A stretch of 64,000 nt of DNA, from positions 3,394,304 through 3,458,303 of the forward strand of contig CP099847.1 in assembly GCA_030062745.1 (NCBI GenBank), in the 5' to 3' direction. This document shows positions 43,071 through 55,703 of the stretch, in pieces (within the stretch, counting starts at the first letter, position 1; each line of letters starts with the position of its first letter). Both the position numbers and the translations under genes were made by a program. The DNA is from Capitulum mitella. Lineage: Eukaryota; Arthropoda; Thecostraca; Pollicipedomorpha; Pollicipedidae. Below the pieces are notes generated by a model. It was not told the DNA's origin and made no database searches. It saw only the letters and a list, made by a program, of their open reading frames with translations.

Positions 43071-43787
43071 TCACCGTCTCGTCCTGCCGGCGAAGCAGCA
43101 GGCGGTGGCGGCGGACGCCAGGAACACGACGGTCAGCGCCACGGCCGCGCCGCCCAGCAGCCAGCCCTCGTCGGTCAGGAGCTGATGCGCCGCCGCCAGG
43201 CAGCCGCGGCTGAAGAACGAGTTGGCGTTGGTCGGCGCGCTCTGGCAGGCGGCGGCCGTGCCGTTCTGCAGCCGGCGGCAGCAGCTGACCGGCACCGCCG
43301 TCTCCAGCGAGCCGTTGCGCGCCCAGTCGAGCCCGTTGCGGACGCCGCAGCAGTGAAAGCCGGCCTGCAGCAGGTCCCAGGCGCGCGTGACGTCACCGTC
43401 GGCGCCGTAGCTGTCCAGCGAGTCGAGCATGGCACTCTCCAGAGAGCTGGCCTCGGGGCCGACCACCAGCAGCGCGACCGCCGCCGTCAGCACGGTCAGC
43501 AAGCCCAGCAGCACGCACAGGCAGCCGAACGTGATGGCCATGCAGCGGTTGCGCAGCTGCGCGGCGCCGACGCCCAGCAGCGCCATCAGCAGCAGCAGGC
43601 CGCCGGCGACCGTCAGCAGCACGGCCGGGCCGCGCGCCAGCCGGACGCCGGCCAGCGCGGCGGCGCGCGCGCCATCCGCCACCAGCGCGTCCGCCCCGAC
43701 CACCAGCAGCAGCACGCCGCCCGCCAGCAGCAGCAGGCCGACGGCCATCAGGCTGACACGCAGACAGTCGCGCCGGATGGGCGTCAT
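43071..43787 (-). CDS. tetraspanin, single exon
   Basis: The product is 238 residues from ATG 43787-43785 to TGA 43073-43071. Four hydrophobic segments are visible: about residues 12-37 (LMAVGLLLLAGGVLLLVV), 58-83 (LLTVAGGLLLLMALLGVG), 88-114 (FGCLCVLLGLLTVLTAAVAL) and 206-232 (AAVALTVVFLASAATACC). The large extracellular loop has the tetraspanin CCG motif (FHCCGVRNG), then SCC and further cysteines (AACQ, RGC), and glycosylation sequons NGS and NGT. It is presumably a membrane organiser, but the ligand is unknown. The Ala/Leu-rich, high-GC coding matches the neighbourhood. It is convergent with the fusion gene. An open frame continues 34 codons upstream without another ATG, so this start is preferred. 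Confidence 0.9.
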   Translation of the reverse strand: MTPIRRDCLRVSLMAVGLLLLAGGVLLLVVGADALVADGARAAALAGVRLARGPAVLLTVAGGLLLLMALLGVGAAQLRNRCMAITFGCLCVLLGLLTVLTAAVALLVVGPEASSLESAMLDSLDSYGADGDVTRAWDLLQAGFHCCGVRNGLDWARNGSLETAVPVSCCRRLQNGTAAACQSAPTNANSFFSRGCLAAAHQLLTDEGWLLGGAAVALTVVFLASAATACCFAGRTRR

Positions 43788-46380
43788 TCTGGCCCGGGCC
43801 GGCCGGCCGCCGGCCCTACGGAGAGCAGCAGCAGGCGGCAGAGGAGCCGCAGTTGAGCGGAGCGGCCACACCCCCGGCGGTAACGGCACTACTGGCTATC
43901 TAACGCCACGACGCTCGCCGCGCACGAGACAATGGCGCCGCTCGTTGATACCTTACCATCTTACCAACTTGGATAAGATGGGTAAATTGTCGATATTGTC
44001 ATTGTTTGTCAAGCGTCGCTAGGGTCGTCCGTGGGAGCGTGAAGCCAATTAGGCGCGTCCCCCTTGCAAGCGCCGGCCATCGCTTGGAGCGTCTGCGCAC
44101 TTCCCGGTGCACACCGTGGCCGGGCGGCTGTGTCTGGCCTGTCTCGGCTGCAGTCGCTCGAGCGGAGGTAGCCGGTCAGTCGTCCCCTCACGGTGTGCGG
44201 GCCGCCGTACGGTCCAGTTCGAGTCGGTCCCCCGGCACCCCCGCTGATAACGCCGAATTCCTGACCGGCGGCCGTCAAGGTGGCCGGCGACCGGCTCTGG
44301 TCGCGCTGATTGGCGCCGCAGGTGCCCGCGAGGAGATCTGATGGTGCTGCCCGGTACCCGCGCGGTGTGGATGGATTGGCACCAAAGGAGCCCTCTCCTT
44401 GTATACCATACGTCACGGATGCGACGGCAGGCGAGACAGCTTTGGTCGAGACGGGGTCCTGCTGATCATGTACCTCCGTTGTCCGGGAGAGAAAATAGAA
44501 CATTTCATACATAGAAAAATAAGTTACAGTGTTCAAAACATTGCACTGTATCGGCAAAGAGGTGTGCTGTCTGTACTGTCAGAGCGCCCGCTCTATATAG
44601 CCGGCTTCGTGACGAAATAACAACGATACGCCAGCAAAGCTTTGCACGCAGTTTAAAACAGATGTTATTCGACTCGATAATAGATTAAGATCGTGACTGT
44701 TTTTTACGGCGTGTACGTACGATGTAGTTGTGTGTTTGTGTGTCTGTGTGCATTTGTGTCTTGCTTTAGATTGACTCGGCCACAGCCACTGTGCCAAGTG
44801 AACAACCCCACGATGGTATCACAATACGATGCAATATAATACTGATATCAGTGTGATGCTAAATAATCGTTTGGTGATCATGATGCGAACCATGGGCTTG
44901 GGAGCAGAGGCATGTCCCCCAGCTTCAGACTACAGAGGGACAGTCCTCTGTCCAGCTTGCGCGATGCGCAACTTGACTGCGGTAATGGTTGCCCGTCCTC
45001 GTTACTGCCTCTGACTCCTGTCGCGTTTCAGATCCACGGGTTCAACCTTTCGTTTCAATACCTGTCTCTCTTCTTCCCTGTCCCATTTGTAGCAATGGCC
45101 AGCTGTCGTGGTCCATCGCTCTGGCTTCCTGCCCGTGTCCCTTTCGTTTCTCTCGACCCTTGATTCCAATCTCGGCCCCAGTTCTATTACGGTCCCTGTC
45201 CAGTTGTCGTGTACCGGTTTCCTGTCCCGCTTCCCAGTCCTGGTTCCTTATTTAGCTCCTTGTCCTTAATATCGGTCCCCTGACGTTTCCCTGTACTCTT
45301 CGCCTGTTCTGCGTCTGGTTCTGATCTAGGCCAGAGATCGGCAGTCTAGTTTGTCGATCCCGCATCACTTCCTCTGTTCTGTCGCACGCTGTCAAGATAA
45401 TTGTCTTTAGTTATACGTCTAGCGACAGTCTTTTTTATGACGGCTTTGACGTCCAGAAATCGGAGGGCGGCTCATGCCAAGTATGACCAAATAATTCCAT
45501 TTTCAGCTTGAGAAAACGGAGCTAGATTGGATCGCGATCAGGAAAAATACGCGAAACATGACAAGTAGATCTTCTTTTCGTACGTTTTTATCCGCATCAA
45601 CCACAAAGAAGCTCGTCGAATGATTGATATGGACGTTTATGTAGCACTGCTGCTGCGTGGTCGGTATTTTTCTGGGTGGGACCTCTGCTGCTGCTGTCTG
45701 CGTTCCTGCGGCTGCATATCGGCCGGCGGTCGCCGTGAGCGGCAGCGCGTGCCGACGCAGCTACAGGTAACTGCGCTCCTGTGCCACTTATTGGCGCTGC
45801 TGTCATGAGCGGCTGCGCGCCCAGGGACCGCTGCACGTGCTGGCGCTGCTGTGGTCGGTGTATGCCGTACAGCACGATCCCGCCCTTTCGCCTTCCGACC
45901 AGCCGACCGCTCACGGATAACATGTACAGAATATCGAGGCGGCCCATTCTGACATACACATAGACAGCGTAAGACGTGGGGAAGGCGTAAGACAGGCGGG
46001 AAAAGGAAGGAAGTGTTTTGGATGACAACGTGATGGCCGTGAGCGGCAATCCTTTGGTCAACGGCCGTCCCTCTCTTTGACGTTTTGGATTTATTATTTG
46101 ATTCGACGGTTCGGCTCAGGTCTCCAGTCTAGTACCTGTAGTCCGTCCCAGAAGGCTGTCCCCGTTTGTGTGGCTTCATTACGGCCTGTTTTGCGAGCTG
46201 TGGCTGCCAGGTTTCAGGGGCACCACTGCCGCGGCCAGCCGCAGCTGGCGGAGCGCGCCGCCGGCTGCACGGCTTCGCAGGAGCACGGCCCGTTCCGTGT
46301 CGTCACCCTCGCGGTCGCGGATGACGAGCTGGTGCAGGCCGGCCGCTGCTCTTGGCATTTGGAGAGTAAGGAGCCCATCG
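43788..46380. other. tetraspanin upstream region, no gene recognised
   Basis: GC-rich to about 44.35 kb (probable promoter side of the tetraspanin gene, no TATA seen), then mixed. Between 45000 and 45290 there is a degenerate pyrimidine-rich series of CTGTCCC and GGTTCCTGTCCC words. No coding region was identified. Confidence 0.4.
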
Positions 46381-48024
46381 GGGGGGGGGGGGGATGCTCG
46401 CCATTCGAAGCTTGGCTACGGTGCGGACGGTTTCCGGGAATCACTGAGTAGAAGGAAAAGCCGCATTCAGGTGTGTCAGTGGTGTATGCTTGAGCTCCAT
46501 GGAGTGCGGGGGAGCTGTCACCCCTAGCAGATTGTTGTGTGATTTTTCGCGGTCCCGTTTGCAGAGAAAGTGATGAAGTACGGAATGAGCGAAGATTGGT
46601 TTTAACCCGACAACATGACGGCCGGGGAAGAACGCCACCAGCACGTAAACGATTACTGCGCAATAAGCCATGATTGGAGATCACAATAGTTTTGAGCTTA
46701 ACCCGGCACCGCCTGAGCTTCAAATAGGGTTGGTTCCCCTCGTTTTTTGTTGAATAACTTTTGAAGCGTTAAAGTCAGCCCAACCAAATTCTCAGAAGCT
46801 GTTTATCAACCAATTCTCTATGTTTTGGCATCAAAACTATTTTCATGCAAGGTTAGGTCATGTGGACATGACGTCATAAATGAACCCTTTATGCTTGTTT
46901 TTGCCTTTTCAGGCGGTGGTGCGAACATGCCTCGTTTTTTATAATAATTTCAGGTATAATGCATGGATTATTTGGATTTCCATAGGAAACGGTCCTCAAA
47001 AGGATATCCAATCGTGACATGTCAACATTAGAGGTCATGCTAGGTCACACACATGATGGCAACTGAACTGATTCGCATCGCAAAGAAGTTGTTGCCGATG
47101 GCTTCCTAATCGCTCAAGTCAGGCAAGCGAATCAACTTGTACTTCTTTGCAAAGTTCATCAAATGCAACGTGAGGTCATGTCAGATCAGCTCACGTCACA
47201 TGTAGATGTCAAAACGAAATGAAATTCAACATTGTGGAAGATGGTTCAGCAGGCACCAATTATTGTTCGTAGTCAGCAAAAAGAAAAATGGGTATCTGTC
47301 CTGAGCTGGTTTGACCCCGACCCGGTTAAGAGGAGACATGGCATATTTAATTATCGCGAAATGTCATTTCAGTTCTGTACTTGACGCAGTTAAGAATCGC
47401 AGCGAATTATGTTTACTCTTTGTCAGGAAGAGTAATGTAACTTTATTTGACCTTAACTAGACTGGCCTTGACTGGATGAAACACAGGTAATGCAAAACTA
47501 ATTATAAGAAGGCTTCACTTTCATTATTTTTTTGTCACGTAGATCAAAACGGTTGCAAGTATCTATCTTTGGCATGAAAAGTAAGACCAATATTTCGCCT
47601 GACCTAAGATGATCTTGCTCAAGCATTTTTAATATCTTGACTTGCATTTGATCGTGAAGATCGTGACCTGAAGATCGTGATCGTGAAGATCGTGAAGATC
47701 GTGACCTTTTGTTTGATACCCAACTGAAGGCTCTAAGACCACTATACTGATAACACGATGTACAAATACAAATGCCAGTTTTTCCGACGCCGTGTTATGC
47801 GTTTTATGTGACCTGCGACGTCATCAGTCACGTGCCCAGGGCTAACATAATATTGTCTGAATTGCAAGAGTCAGAGTTGTCGATTGGAGGCAGACCGGTT
47901 CAGATCCGACAGTTAAATCCTGAGATAGCAGGGGGTGCGCTTTTTGACACTTCCATGCGGTCGCGGGTACAAAAAAAACACACCAGGCGGTGCCGGTTTA
48001 AATTGCATGGCGAGCTAACTGTTA

Positions 48025-48025
<1 letters not shown>
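46380..48025. other. gene-free interval with short repeats
   Basis: A G-run lies at 46380-46393. AGGTCA half-sites lie at 46855, 47032, 47042 and 47173, the middle two forming a 4-bp-spaced direct repeat. A GATCGTGAA array lies at 47650-47706. No gene was recognised. Confidence 0.5.
47650..47706 (+). repeat. GATCGTGAA/GATCGTGACCT short tandem array
   Basis: About six copies of GATCGTGA followed by AGA, TC or CCT. Confidence 0.85.

Positions 48026-48066
<41 letters not shown>
48025..48066. repeat. (AT)n microsatellite
   Basis: Run of about 20 AT dinucleotides. Confidence 0.95.
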
Positions 48067-48068
<2 letters not shown>

Positions 48069-49890
48069 TAATTAGAAAGGATATTATACTTTTACCGAAG
48101 AAGACGGCGCCGGAAGCACTGCCAGCGTATTAAAAGAATGAAGGCTGGACGCCAGACCAAGCAGTTTCGTTACCTATTTCACGGACTGTGTGTGGCAGCT
48201 ATCCGCTTGAAATGTCGCTCGAAGAAGCTGAAGGGGACAGCGACATCAGTATCCAACATCATCCATATTTCTTTATCGACGGCCAAGTACGAGGACGAGC
48301 TGAGTACAGCGGAGCCACCAAGAGCCTAGGGCGTGCATCCTCACCACGTGCGCAAAGCTCCTACTGGATACCTACCTGCCCTAGCTGGGCTGCGAGGAGC
48401 TTGCTGGTCACACTTTGCCGGAAACCAAATTAGATATGAATTATGTTTGGAAGTGCGACAGTCTTAATCTGTGGACTCTCGAGTGTGTGATTCATGACGA
48501 ACGTCAAAATACGACCAGCAGTTTTCTCATTCCTGAAGGTGCAGTTTCCATGGCGGATGGTTCATATTTGGTAGTCGTACAGCTGAATACCCACAACTAC
48601 ATTGAGGAGTTACTGTTGAAGCATGCTTTCTATGAAGAAGCAGGACTTTTGGATCAGGGAGGATAAAAAAGGCTGTCGAGACAGGGGAAGGGTGTAGGTC
48701 TTCGTGAGAAAACTCCCTGAAACAGATCGGAAAGACGTACAGCAAATGAACTGGTCCGCAGAAATGAAATGCTGAAACCTACGTATTTACAAGTGTCATG
48801 GAAGATGGTCCGGGAACCGTCTCTCTCAACACGGAGTGAACGATAGGAAAATACCATGAACTTTTTCGGTCTCGCAAGTTATAATCAGTTTCTGAACGTT
48901 CAGCTTCAGCAGGTGAACCTTGAGCAGATCGCATAAGCGAAAAATGCATTCACGCGATCGAACAACAGGTCTCGTTTCTCAGCGCAACAAAAGAAAAGTC
49001 AAATGAACAGGAAAGTCGCGTCATTGTTCTTTCGGAGTTGACACGAGAATGGTGGATCAGATTTACGGCGTACAATTAGGAAATCGAATCGGAGTAAAAT
49101 GTATCAGGCTCTTTCCTAAAAGTCAAGATAATCATGTTTCGCCAAGCAACCGAAACGAACTCGGGATCTGGATACTGATCTCAATATTTTGGGTGACATT
49201 AGGTGAGGCAAAGTGCTGCCATCTTTGATTAGTAGAAAACAGGTCTGTACAATGATGATTGAATTAGCTTTAAAATTGTCACTCTTTCACGTGTTTTCCG
49301 CGGTCATTGATGACATGTTCTAATTTCTGGTCACTGCGAAAAATGTCCACTTTTCAAGAAAACGCCAAATCCCTTTTCTCTGGAGTTCCAATTTCAAAGA
49401 AATCACCAGGATGTCGTTTACGAACTGTGCTGCTTATATCGAACGCTTATGTCAGGAACTCACGTTGTCGTGTTTCTGCCTTTTATGGGACGGAAACGTG
49501 CATGTCTTTCAGGACAATTGTTGGTTTTTCCATCATACCTGCATCATTGTTTCGGCAAAAGCGTTCGAAAACATCGCCACGGAGTGTTTCATTACAGCAC
49601 CCCATTAATTTTTATCCACAGATTTTCTTAGAAATAACGAAGTTGAGAGGCAGTCGCTCGAATAAATGATCAGGCTGTCACTTCCTCCAGGAATGTAAAA
49701 CAAGCAGATGATTGTCGTCCTGATAGAACTTTGGTGCACAAAGCGGAAGTGCCCATAGGTCAAAAAGCAAAAATCATGAGATAATTAACTGAATCATGCG
49801 TGGACGGTTTAGAAGAGCAGCCAGTTAGAGCTAAAACTGATTCATGACGGCAATGCAAAAGTAGTTTTGAAAGTGAATGTCTGTTTAAAC
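48067..49890. other. no gene assigned; short open frames only
   Basis: Plus-strand frames of 80-120 codons (48188-48433, 48415-48666, 49307-49669) have fairly natural composition but no motif I recognise. They may be decayed transposon coding sequence. I do not call genes. Confidence 0.3.
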
Positions 49891-50192
49891 TACACGGCAC
49901 AAAAAAGAAACTCAGGTTGCAAGGCATATTCTTATCAGTGCACGTATTGCCAAGCATGTCTTGCTTGTCGTTGCCACGAGACCGCATCACCAGCGGACGA
50001 CGTCCATCAACCCATTGTGGGATTTGTTCAATCTCCATTCAGCGCTTTACAACTTTTTCCAAATGTTCCCGTCCCACTCTGCACTTGTGTATTGAAGATG
50101 CTCCATTAACGCCGTCTGTCTGGCGTGCAAAATAAAGGGCGATAATGAATGAATGAATGGATAAGTGAATAAATAAATAAATAAATAAAATG
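49891..50192 (+). repeat. probable 3' end of a non-LTR retroelement
   Basis: A short open frame (VPLCTCVLKML) is followed by GCAAAATAAAGGGCGATAA with AATAAA at about 50130, then (TGAA)3 at 50145-50156 and (AATA)n at 50168-50190. A poly-A-signal-like word followed by a tetranucleotide tail is typical of CR1/L2/jockey-type 3' ends. No reverse transcriptase remains upstream, so this is only a candidate. Confidence 0.35.
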
Positions 50193-52757
50193 AATCAATT
50201 GGGTCGTTCAGTAAATGTGATGTAGAGGGAGACGCATCTGTGAACTGAACGGTTTAATCTTCCGACGCCTTCTGAATGAAGGGAAGAACTGACGATTTCG
50301 CTTTCGTTCACGTACCTGTGGGGAAATACGGCTGGCTCTGTCGAGCTCGAGAGGTAAAACGGAGTGCGCCAGGCCCAGCGATCTCAAACGCAGCTGCATT
50401 ATCGCGTGTCCAATACCGCTGCATATATCGCACCTCTGCGTCGCTGCCGCGTCCGTCTATCTCGCCACGACTCTCGCCGCCGCGCGTGCCATGCCCTTGA
50501 CGATAGCTGAGCGGTTAGTTAACTAACCGCTCCGCTAACTCCGCTCCGCTTAGTTAACTATCCATGCAAACTCCCGCTTCTATCCAATACGCTGTTCGAA
50601 CTTTGGCGGCTGATTGTTCGGAAGGAGAAGGTCGGAGTAGGACGGCGGACGACGATAGTAGCACCAAACACCGCCGCAGTGTTAACCGAGTGCCAAGCAC
50701 AGCTCGCCGTCCGCCGCTTCAACGTCCGCCGACCCCTGTGTCGCTTTCACTATCGATGGCTGGTATCGACCTGTCAGCTGCACGCTCTGCTATATGAACT
50801 CATCTTCGCTACCAATGTCCTGTTCGGACTCTGGCGATCAGGTGCCCGGATAGAGGGCAACGTGGGTGAAGATGGCACTGCTGACAGCGGTGGACGTGGA
50901 ACCCGTTGCGGGACTGAACTTGGTTTTTGATCACACTGCCAAAGTGACGAAATTTCGAACGACCCAGCTTCTGCGCCGCCAGGTAATGCATCGTTATGCC
51001 CCCAAAAAAATCAAGAAAACCAAAAAACTATCCTACCGCCCATTTGTTATTGATTTCATCCTACCACTGGTGTTTGTGTCCACCTATAGCTATTGCAACG
51101 TATTAAAACACTTGCAATCCCAATGGAGAACCGCACTGATCAAGACATTAATCAAGAACGTGCTTTCCTTACTTTTCAGGCTCAGATTTCGTTTTCTATT
51201 GTTGGCTCGACTGTCTGCGTCTTTTTAACCGATGCCAGCGGCTAAATCGTTATGTTTTACGGATTTCCTTTGATTTAATCCGTTGTTACTTACTGCTCCA
51301 TTGTCGATCAAAACTGCCTTTGTCCCGTCTCTCTTTTCTCTTCCCAACCCGTTTTCCCGAACTTCATTTACTGTAAATGAGGTGCTATGTGCACTCCCGA
51401 TGTTCCCACTTCCTAGGCATGAGCAAAGAAGCCAAATCGTGGCCTGCCAGTGGGACGATCCCGCCAGACTGCTTCCAGCGCGCGAAAGTTTAACGCTGTC
51501 CGTAAGATGCTTTCCGCACTGCTGGTCGTAGAAGCCTATCAAGGAAGTGGTGTCAATATCACTTCAAACTAGTTAGGACAGTGTCAGGGGCGCGGGGATT
51601 TCTCCACATTTGGGGGGGATAAAGAAGCATTTCGGGCCAGTTTTTCCCATTCAATATCCATAAACTTAATATCAAATTAAAAAAAAAATTGGGAGCAGAT
51701 GCCCCCTGCCTCTCCCCCCTCCGCTTCCCGTGTCTTTAGACAGTGTGCTGCCAACTGCACAAATTCCGATAAAGAGCAAAAAAACTTATTGCTGTTTTTA
51801 AGCGTATGGAAATATGAAATAATAAGGGGAAGCTGCCCAATGAGCGTCACCCTGACCAACTGTGCAACTCCCCATTATCTCCTAACTGAGACAAATGATT
51901 GGCAGATAAAATGATATTTTCTGAGAGAGACAGCATGGCTGCAAATTCGATCCCTTTCTCTTCCTCTGTCAGCGAAGCAGACATGTTGTGGGTCCGTGAA
52001 GTTTCCGTGCAAGTTCGAAGTAATTTTGTTCCCTGTGATACCCGTGAATAACTGCGCTATCAATTCCGTGAAGTAAAATTGTTCCTATACAGTGCCTCCG
52101 TTGCATGCACGTATAGGAGGATTTTGCAGCCAGGATTTTCCTCAGGGGAGGCCAAATGTCAGATTTCGTCATATGCCACTGGCATATAACAAAATTCATA
52201 GGATTAAGCAGCAATTTTGTGTAATTTGCTTCATATCTAACGCACAGGAAAACATACTGTTTGTTTTTGCAACGTATATATGATCACTATTCAGTTTTCG
52301 TGCGAAATCGCCATATATCTAGTGTAGACCGCTTGGCTCCGGGAGGGCCATGGCCTACATGGTCCCCCTTGGTTACTTCTCTGCTCTGTTGTCGGATTAC
52401 TCTTCCCATTTGACCAGAATAGAGAAGATACATTCGCGCGTTTTTTATCCACGGCTTTGTCTGTTGTGACAGAGCCATTACCTTTTTTGCTCCACCATTT
52501 TCCGGGCCTTATTGCGCCAGTAGCACAATCGGGGCAGGACAACCTAACGTTGTGCTGATGGTTGCTTCAGTGTTTCGCACGTTTCTGGGACCCATGTAAA
52601 ACGATAATCACGGGGAGGGGATCTCGGCTGCAGAAGGAACACGTTGAGAGTGAAGCAAAAATGTCGCGTGAGCCTTCTTGGAAGGGCTGCAGACCTTCCC
52701 CTCCCCCCCTTCGTCGCTGAGCCGGTTCAGCCTTCGCCGTCCACTGGCCGTGAAAAC
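50193..52757. other. gene-free interval
   Basis: It contains the 24-bp palindrome at 50509-50532. No open frame shows a family motif, and no splice-linked exons were recognised. Confidence 0.4.
50509..50532. repeat. 24-bp perfect palindrome
   Basis: GAGCGGTTAGTT is followed immediately by its exact reverse complement, centred between 50520 and 50521. A partial copy (TTAGTTAACTA) lies at 50550-50560. Confidence 0.95.
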
Positions 52758-52887
52758 TTCAGTTCAGTTCAGTTCAGTTCGGTTTATTTGCGAATCATTC
52801 CAACGCGTGGATTACTGTCGGATTCGAGTCACTTCAGAGCAGCACATGCATGGCAGTCATACAGATAAAACCAGGCAGTCAGACACG

Positions 52888-53175
52888 TCAAGGTAAAGAA
52901 GATAGTTCGTCAAGTTTGCGTACAAGCTCTCCACGGGTTCGAGAGGCGGTGATGTCCGGCGGCAGGCGGTTCCAGGACGAGACTGCGCGACACAAAAAAG
53001 CTCTGCGGGCCAAAGACGGACGGAAAGTCGGCGGCTCGATGGCGACCGCCGCCGACGCCCGGGTGACACGCTGGGACACAGCGGTACGTGTTATGAACAG
53101 GGACCGGACCGCCGTCGGAGCTCGCGAGTCGTTCAGGGCTCGGAAGACACCAATGCTATCGCGTCTCGCAACCAC
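52888..53175 (-). pseudogene. non-LTR element: C-terminal domain fragment
   Basis: A separate frame encodes RDSIGVFRALNDSRAP, VSQRVTRASA and RAFLCRAVSSWNRLPPDI. This is the usual C-terminal segment of CR1/jockey-type polymerases, displaced from the reverse transcriptase by a frame change near 53200. Confidence 0.75.
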
Positions 53176-53225
53176 GTACGGCGCGCCAGCCTAGCGCCCT
53201 CAAGGTCGTCGACACCGAATCCCGC

Positions 53226-54518
53226 TTACGAGCCCCTAGAGACGATCCTGGCCCCAAAGTTCACCACCCTCTGAACTCTGCTAAGGTGGCATGACGCGGC
53301 CCCACCCCAGACCGAAAGGCAGTAAAGGGTGTGGGGGAAAACGTGTGACTGGATTAAAAGTGTCAGGACCTCGGACGTAAGGTGGTGACATAATCTGTAC
53401 AAACAGAGCAGGATCGAGTCGCACTTCTTGCTAACCTTGGAAATGTGCTTCTCCCAGGACAAGGAGTTGTCGATGGTGACTCCCGGCATCTTCACGGGCG
53501 GAGAAGGCGTTAGTATATGGCCGGCAAAGTTAAGATGGAAGGATGTGGTCTTCTTGAGGTTATGGCTTGTGCCGACAAGGAGCAGAGTTGTCTTGGATGG
53601 ATTCATTTTCAAGGAGTTGGATGTGAAGTAGGATTTGACGGCAACGAGAGTCTCCTCTTGCCGGGATTTTAGGATGGATAAATGATCAGGATGTGCGGAG
53701 TCTAGTACCTGGGTGTCTCCGGCATAGGATACTAGACGTTCGTGAGGCAGATAGCATAGAAGGTCTTTCGTGAAGATGCTGAAAAGGATAGGACCGACAA
53801 TGGACCCCTGCGGAACACCGTGGGAGAGAGGAAAGGAGAGAGAACCACCTCTCACCACCTGTCGCCGATCAGCCAGGTAGCTTTCGAACCACCTGGGATC
53901 GATGCCATACCATTGGAGCTTGGTCAGGAGGGAGTCATGGTCGACACTGTCAAAAGCCCGACTGAGGTCAATCGAGGTGACGGCGACGACTTGACCATCG
54001 TCAGTCCGACCAACCATCCACTCAACAGCGTCAACCAGGGCGTTCTCCGTCGAGTGACATGGTCTGTATGCATATTGCGATGGAGCTAAAAGATCGTACA
54101 CATATCTTCGACGGCGCAGGTAAGATAGATATGGGTCTAAAAATGCTGGCGATGTCACGCGAACCTGATCTGTGAAGAGGAAGAACAGAGGCCATCTTCC
54201 AGGAGGAAGGGAACCATAAGTGCCAATAGAGCTGTTGATTAGATGAAGTAAATGTGGCCCGAGAACGGGGAAACATTTTCGCAGCGCATACAGCGGCACG
54301 CCGTCATGTCCTACCATCCTGGACGATGACAAATCAGTCATAGCTCTCGAGAGCTCAGGGAGAGTCGAAGGACATAGACTAAGACTTGATGTGGCCACGC
54401 ATGGTGGTCTAGGTGGAAGTGGGGTGTCACCGTGGTTGCCCGCTGCCAGCTCGGCAGCGATACGAGGGCCGGCGGACGCCAAGTGGCGGGTGGAGTCATC
54501 AGCCTGCTCAGCGGACAT
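53226..54518 (-). pseudogene. non-LTR element: reverse transcriptase, broken
   Basis: The minus-strand frame shows FQYAYRPCHSTE-like (SQYAYRPCHSTENAL), SIDLSRAFDSVDHDSLL, HGVPQGSIVGPILFS and KMNPSKTTLLL motifs. The catalytic box reads SYAGD and not YADD (Gly codon at 53718-53720). The segment WKMASVLPLHRSGSRD ... FRPISILPAPSKIC lies in another frame (54031-54276), so two frameshifts near 54190 and 54120 are also present. It cannot encode active enzyme. Confidence 0.85.
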
Positions 54519-54716
54519 TTCCCCGGCGGCACCCCCTCCCCCTTGGCGGGACTGTTCGACAAGGGGTCACCGTTCTGAGAGGACAATGTACATCAACCGC
54601 ACTCCACGACACACAAATAGCCTCCTCGCTTACGGTCAATCAGCGTTTCACGGTAAACCTGGTCCGCAGTCCGACTGCAGAAGCTGGAGACAGAGCGCGT
54701 CCCAGTTCACCTTACT

Positions 54717-55703
54717 TCACGGACGAGCAGCGAAAGGCGTCGGGCGATAGCGAGGACGGCAGAAAGATGCGCTAACAATGGTGGTCAAGTGGTCGGCGAT
54801 CGGCTCCGACAGCACCTGAACGGCTGACTCCAAATGCGGTACGTTCGTGATTATGTGATCTAAGAGCGACTCCGTCGGTGAAAGGTGTGTCGGTGTTCGG
54901 ATGAGCTGAGACAGGCTGAGGTCATTTAAAACCGACTTGTATCGGCGCACACCGGGGCCGTCCGGACGCAAGAGGTCAATGTTAAAATCGCCTGAGCAAA
55001 AGGTTGGTGTACCCAGGCTCATGACGGCATGCAGATGGTCATACAGATCATCGAGGCCGACTGACATCTGCTCGGATGGTGGAGGGTACACCACGCCAAC
55101 GGCAACCGAGCGACGCCCACCACCAGCAATCGAGACCAACAGCGACTGGCAGGATGCCCCTGCACTGGTAATCGGTAGAACGTTCATGCTCAGGCCGTCC
55201 CGACATAGGATGGCCACACCGCCGCCTCGGGCCTCGGCGGCGCGGCCACGGCCGGGCTGAGCCGGCCGGTCTCGGCGCGCCACCCTAGAGCCGGGGAACA
55301 CAAGTATCCTGTCCGCGGTCGGATCGGAGAGCCATGTCTCGGTAACGCACAATTCATCGAGGTTATGGTCCTGCAGAGTCTGGAGAACACAGTCCATTTT
55401 CGGTACCAGAGACCGGATGTTCGAATGATCGACGACTAGTTTCCGTACCGGCCCAGTAGAGTTGGTCGACGTCGTATACCTTAATTGCTGAGTCCGCCCG
55501 ATGGTTTTGCGAGTTGGTACGGTGAAGGTCCGGGATCGGGGCAGCGGCCCGCATTGCGACCTCACCCGAGAGGTTGGCATTATCCCCTCGCACGGGGCGT
55601 CGGCAGGTGCCCCTCTCGACGCGGGGACGTCGCAGCTGGTGGCGTCGCCCAGCCCGGCATCCGCGCCGGCACCGCTGTCCTCGAGCCAGCGCAGCTCGAC
55701 CAT
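54717..55703 (-). CDS. non-LTR element: apurinic-type endonuclease frame
   Basis: An open frame of 328 codons contains, in order, NIRSL, CVTETWLSD (metal-binding Glu), GGGVAILCRDGL, GVVYPPPS, FCSGDFNIDLL, LLDHIITNV and IADHLTTIV. These are the expected motifs of the APE-type endonuclease that nicks the target DNA. No break is visible within it, but it runs out of frame before the reverse transcriptase. The first codon is uncertain. Confidence 0.75.
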   Translation of the reverse strand: MVELRWLEDSGAGADAGLGDATSCDVPASRGAPADAPCEGIMPTSRVRSQCGPLPRSRTFTVPTRKTIGRTQQLRYTTSTNSTGPVRKLVVDHSNIRSLVPKMDCVLQTLQDHNLDELCVTETWLSDPTADRILVFPGSRVARRDRPAQPGRGRAAEARGGGVAILCRDGLSMNVLPITSAGASCQSLLVSIAGGGRRSVAVGVVYPPPSEQMSVGLDDLYDHLHAVMSLGTPTFCSGDFNIDLLRPDGPGVRRYKSVLNDLSLSQLIRTPTHLSPTESLLDHIITNVPHLESAVQVLSEPIADHLTTIVSASFCRPRYRPTPFAARP

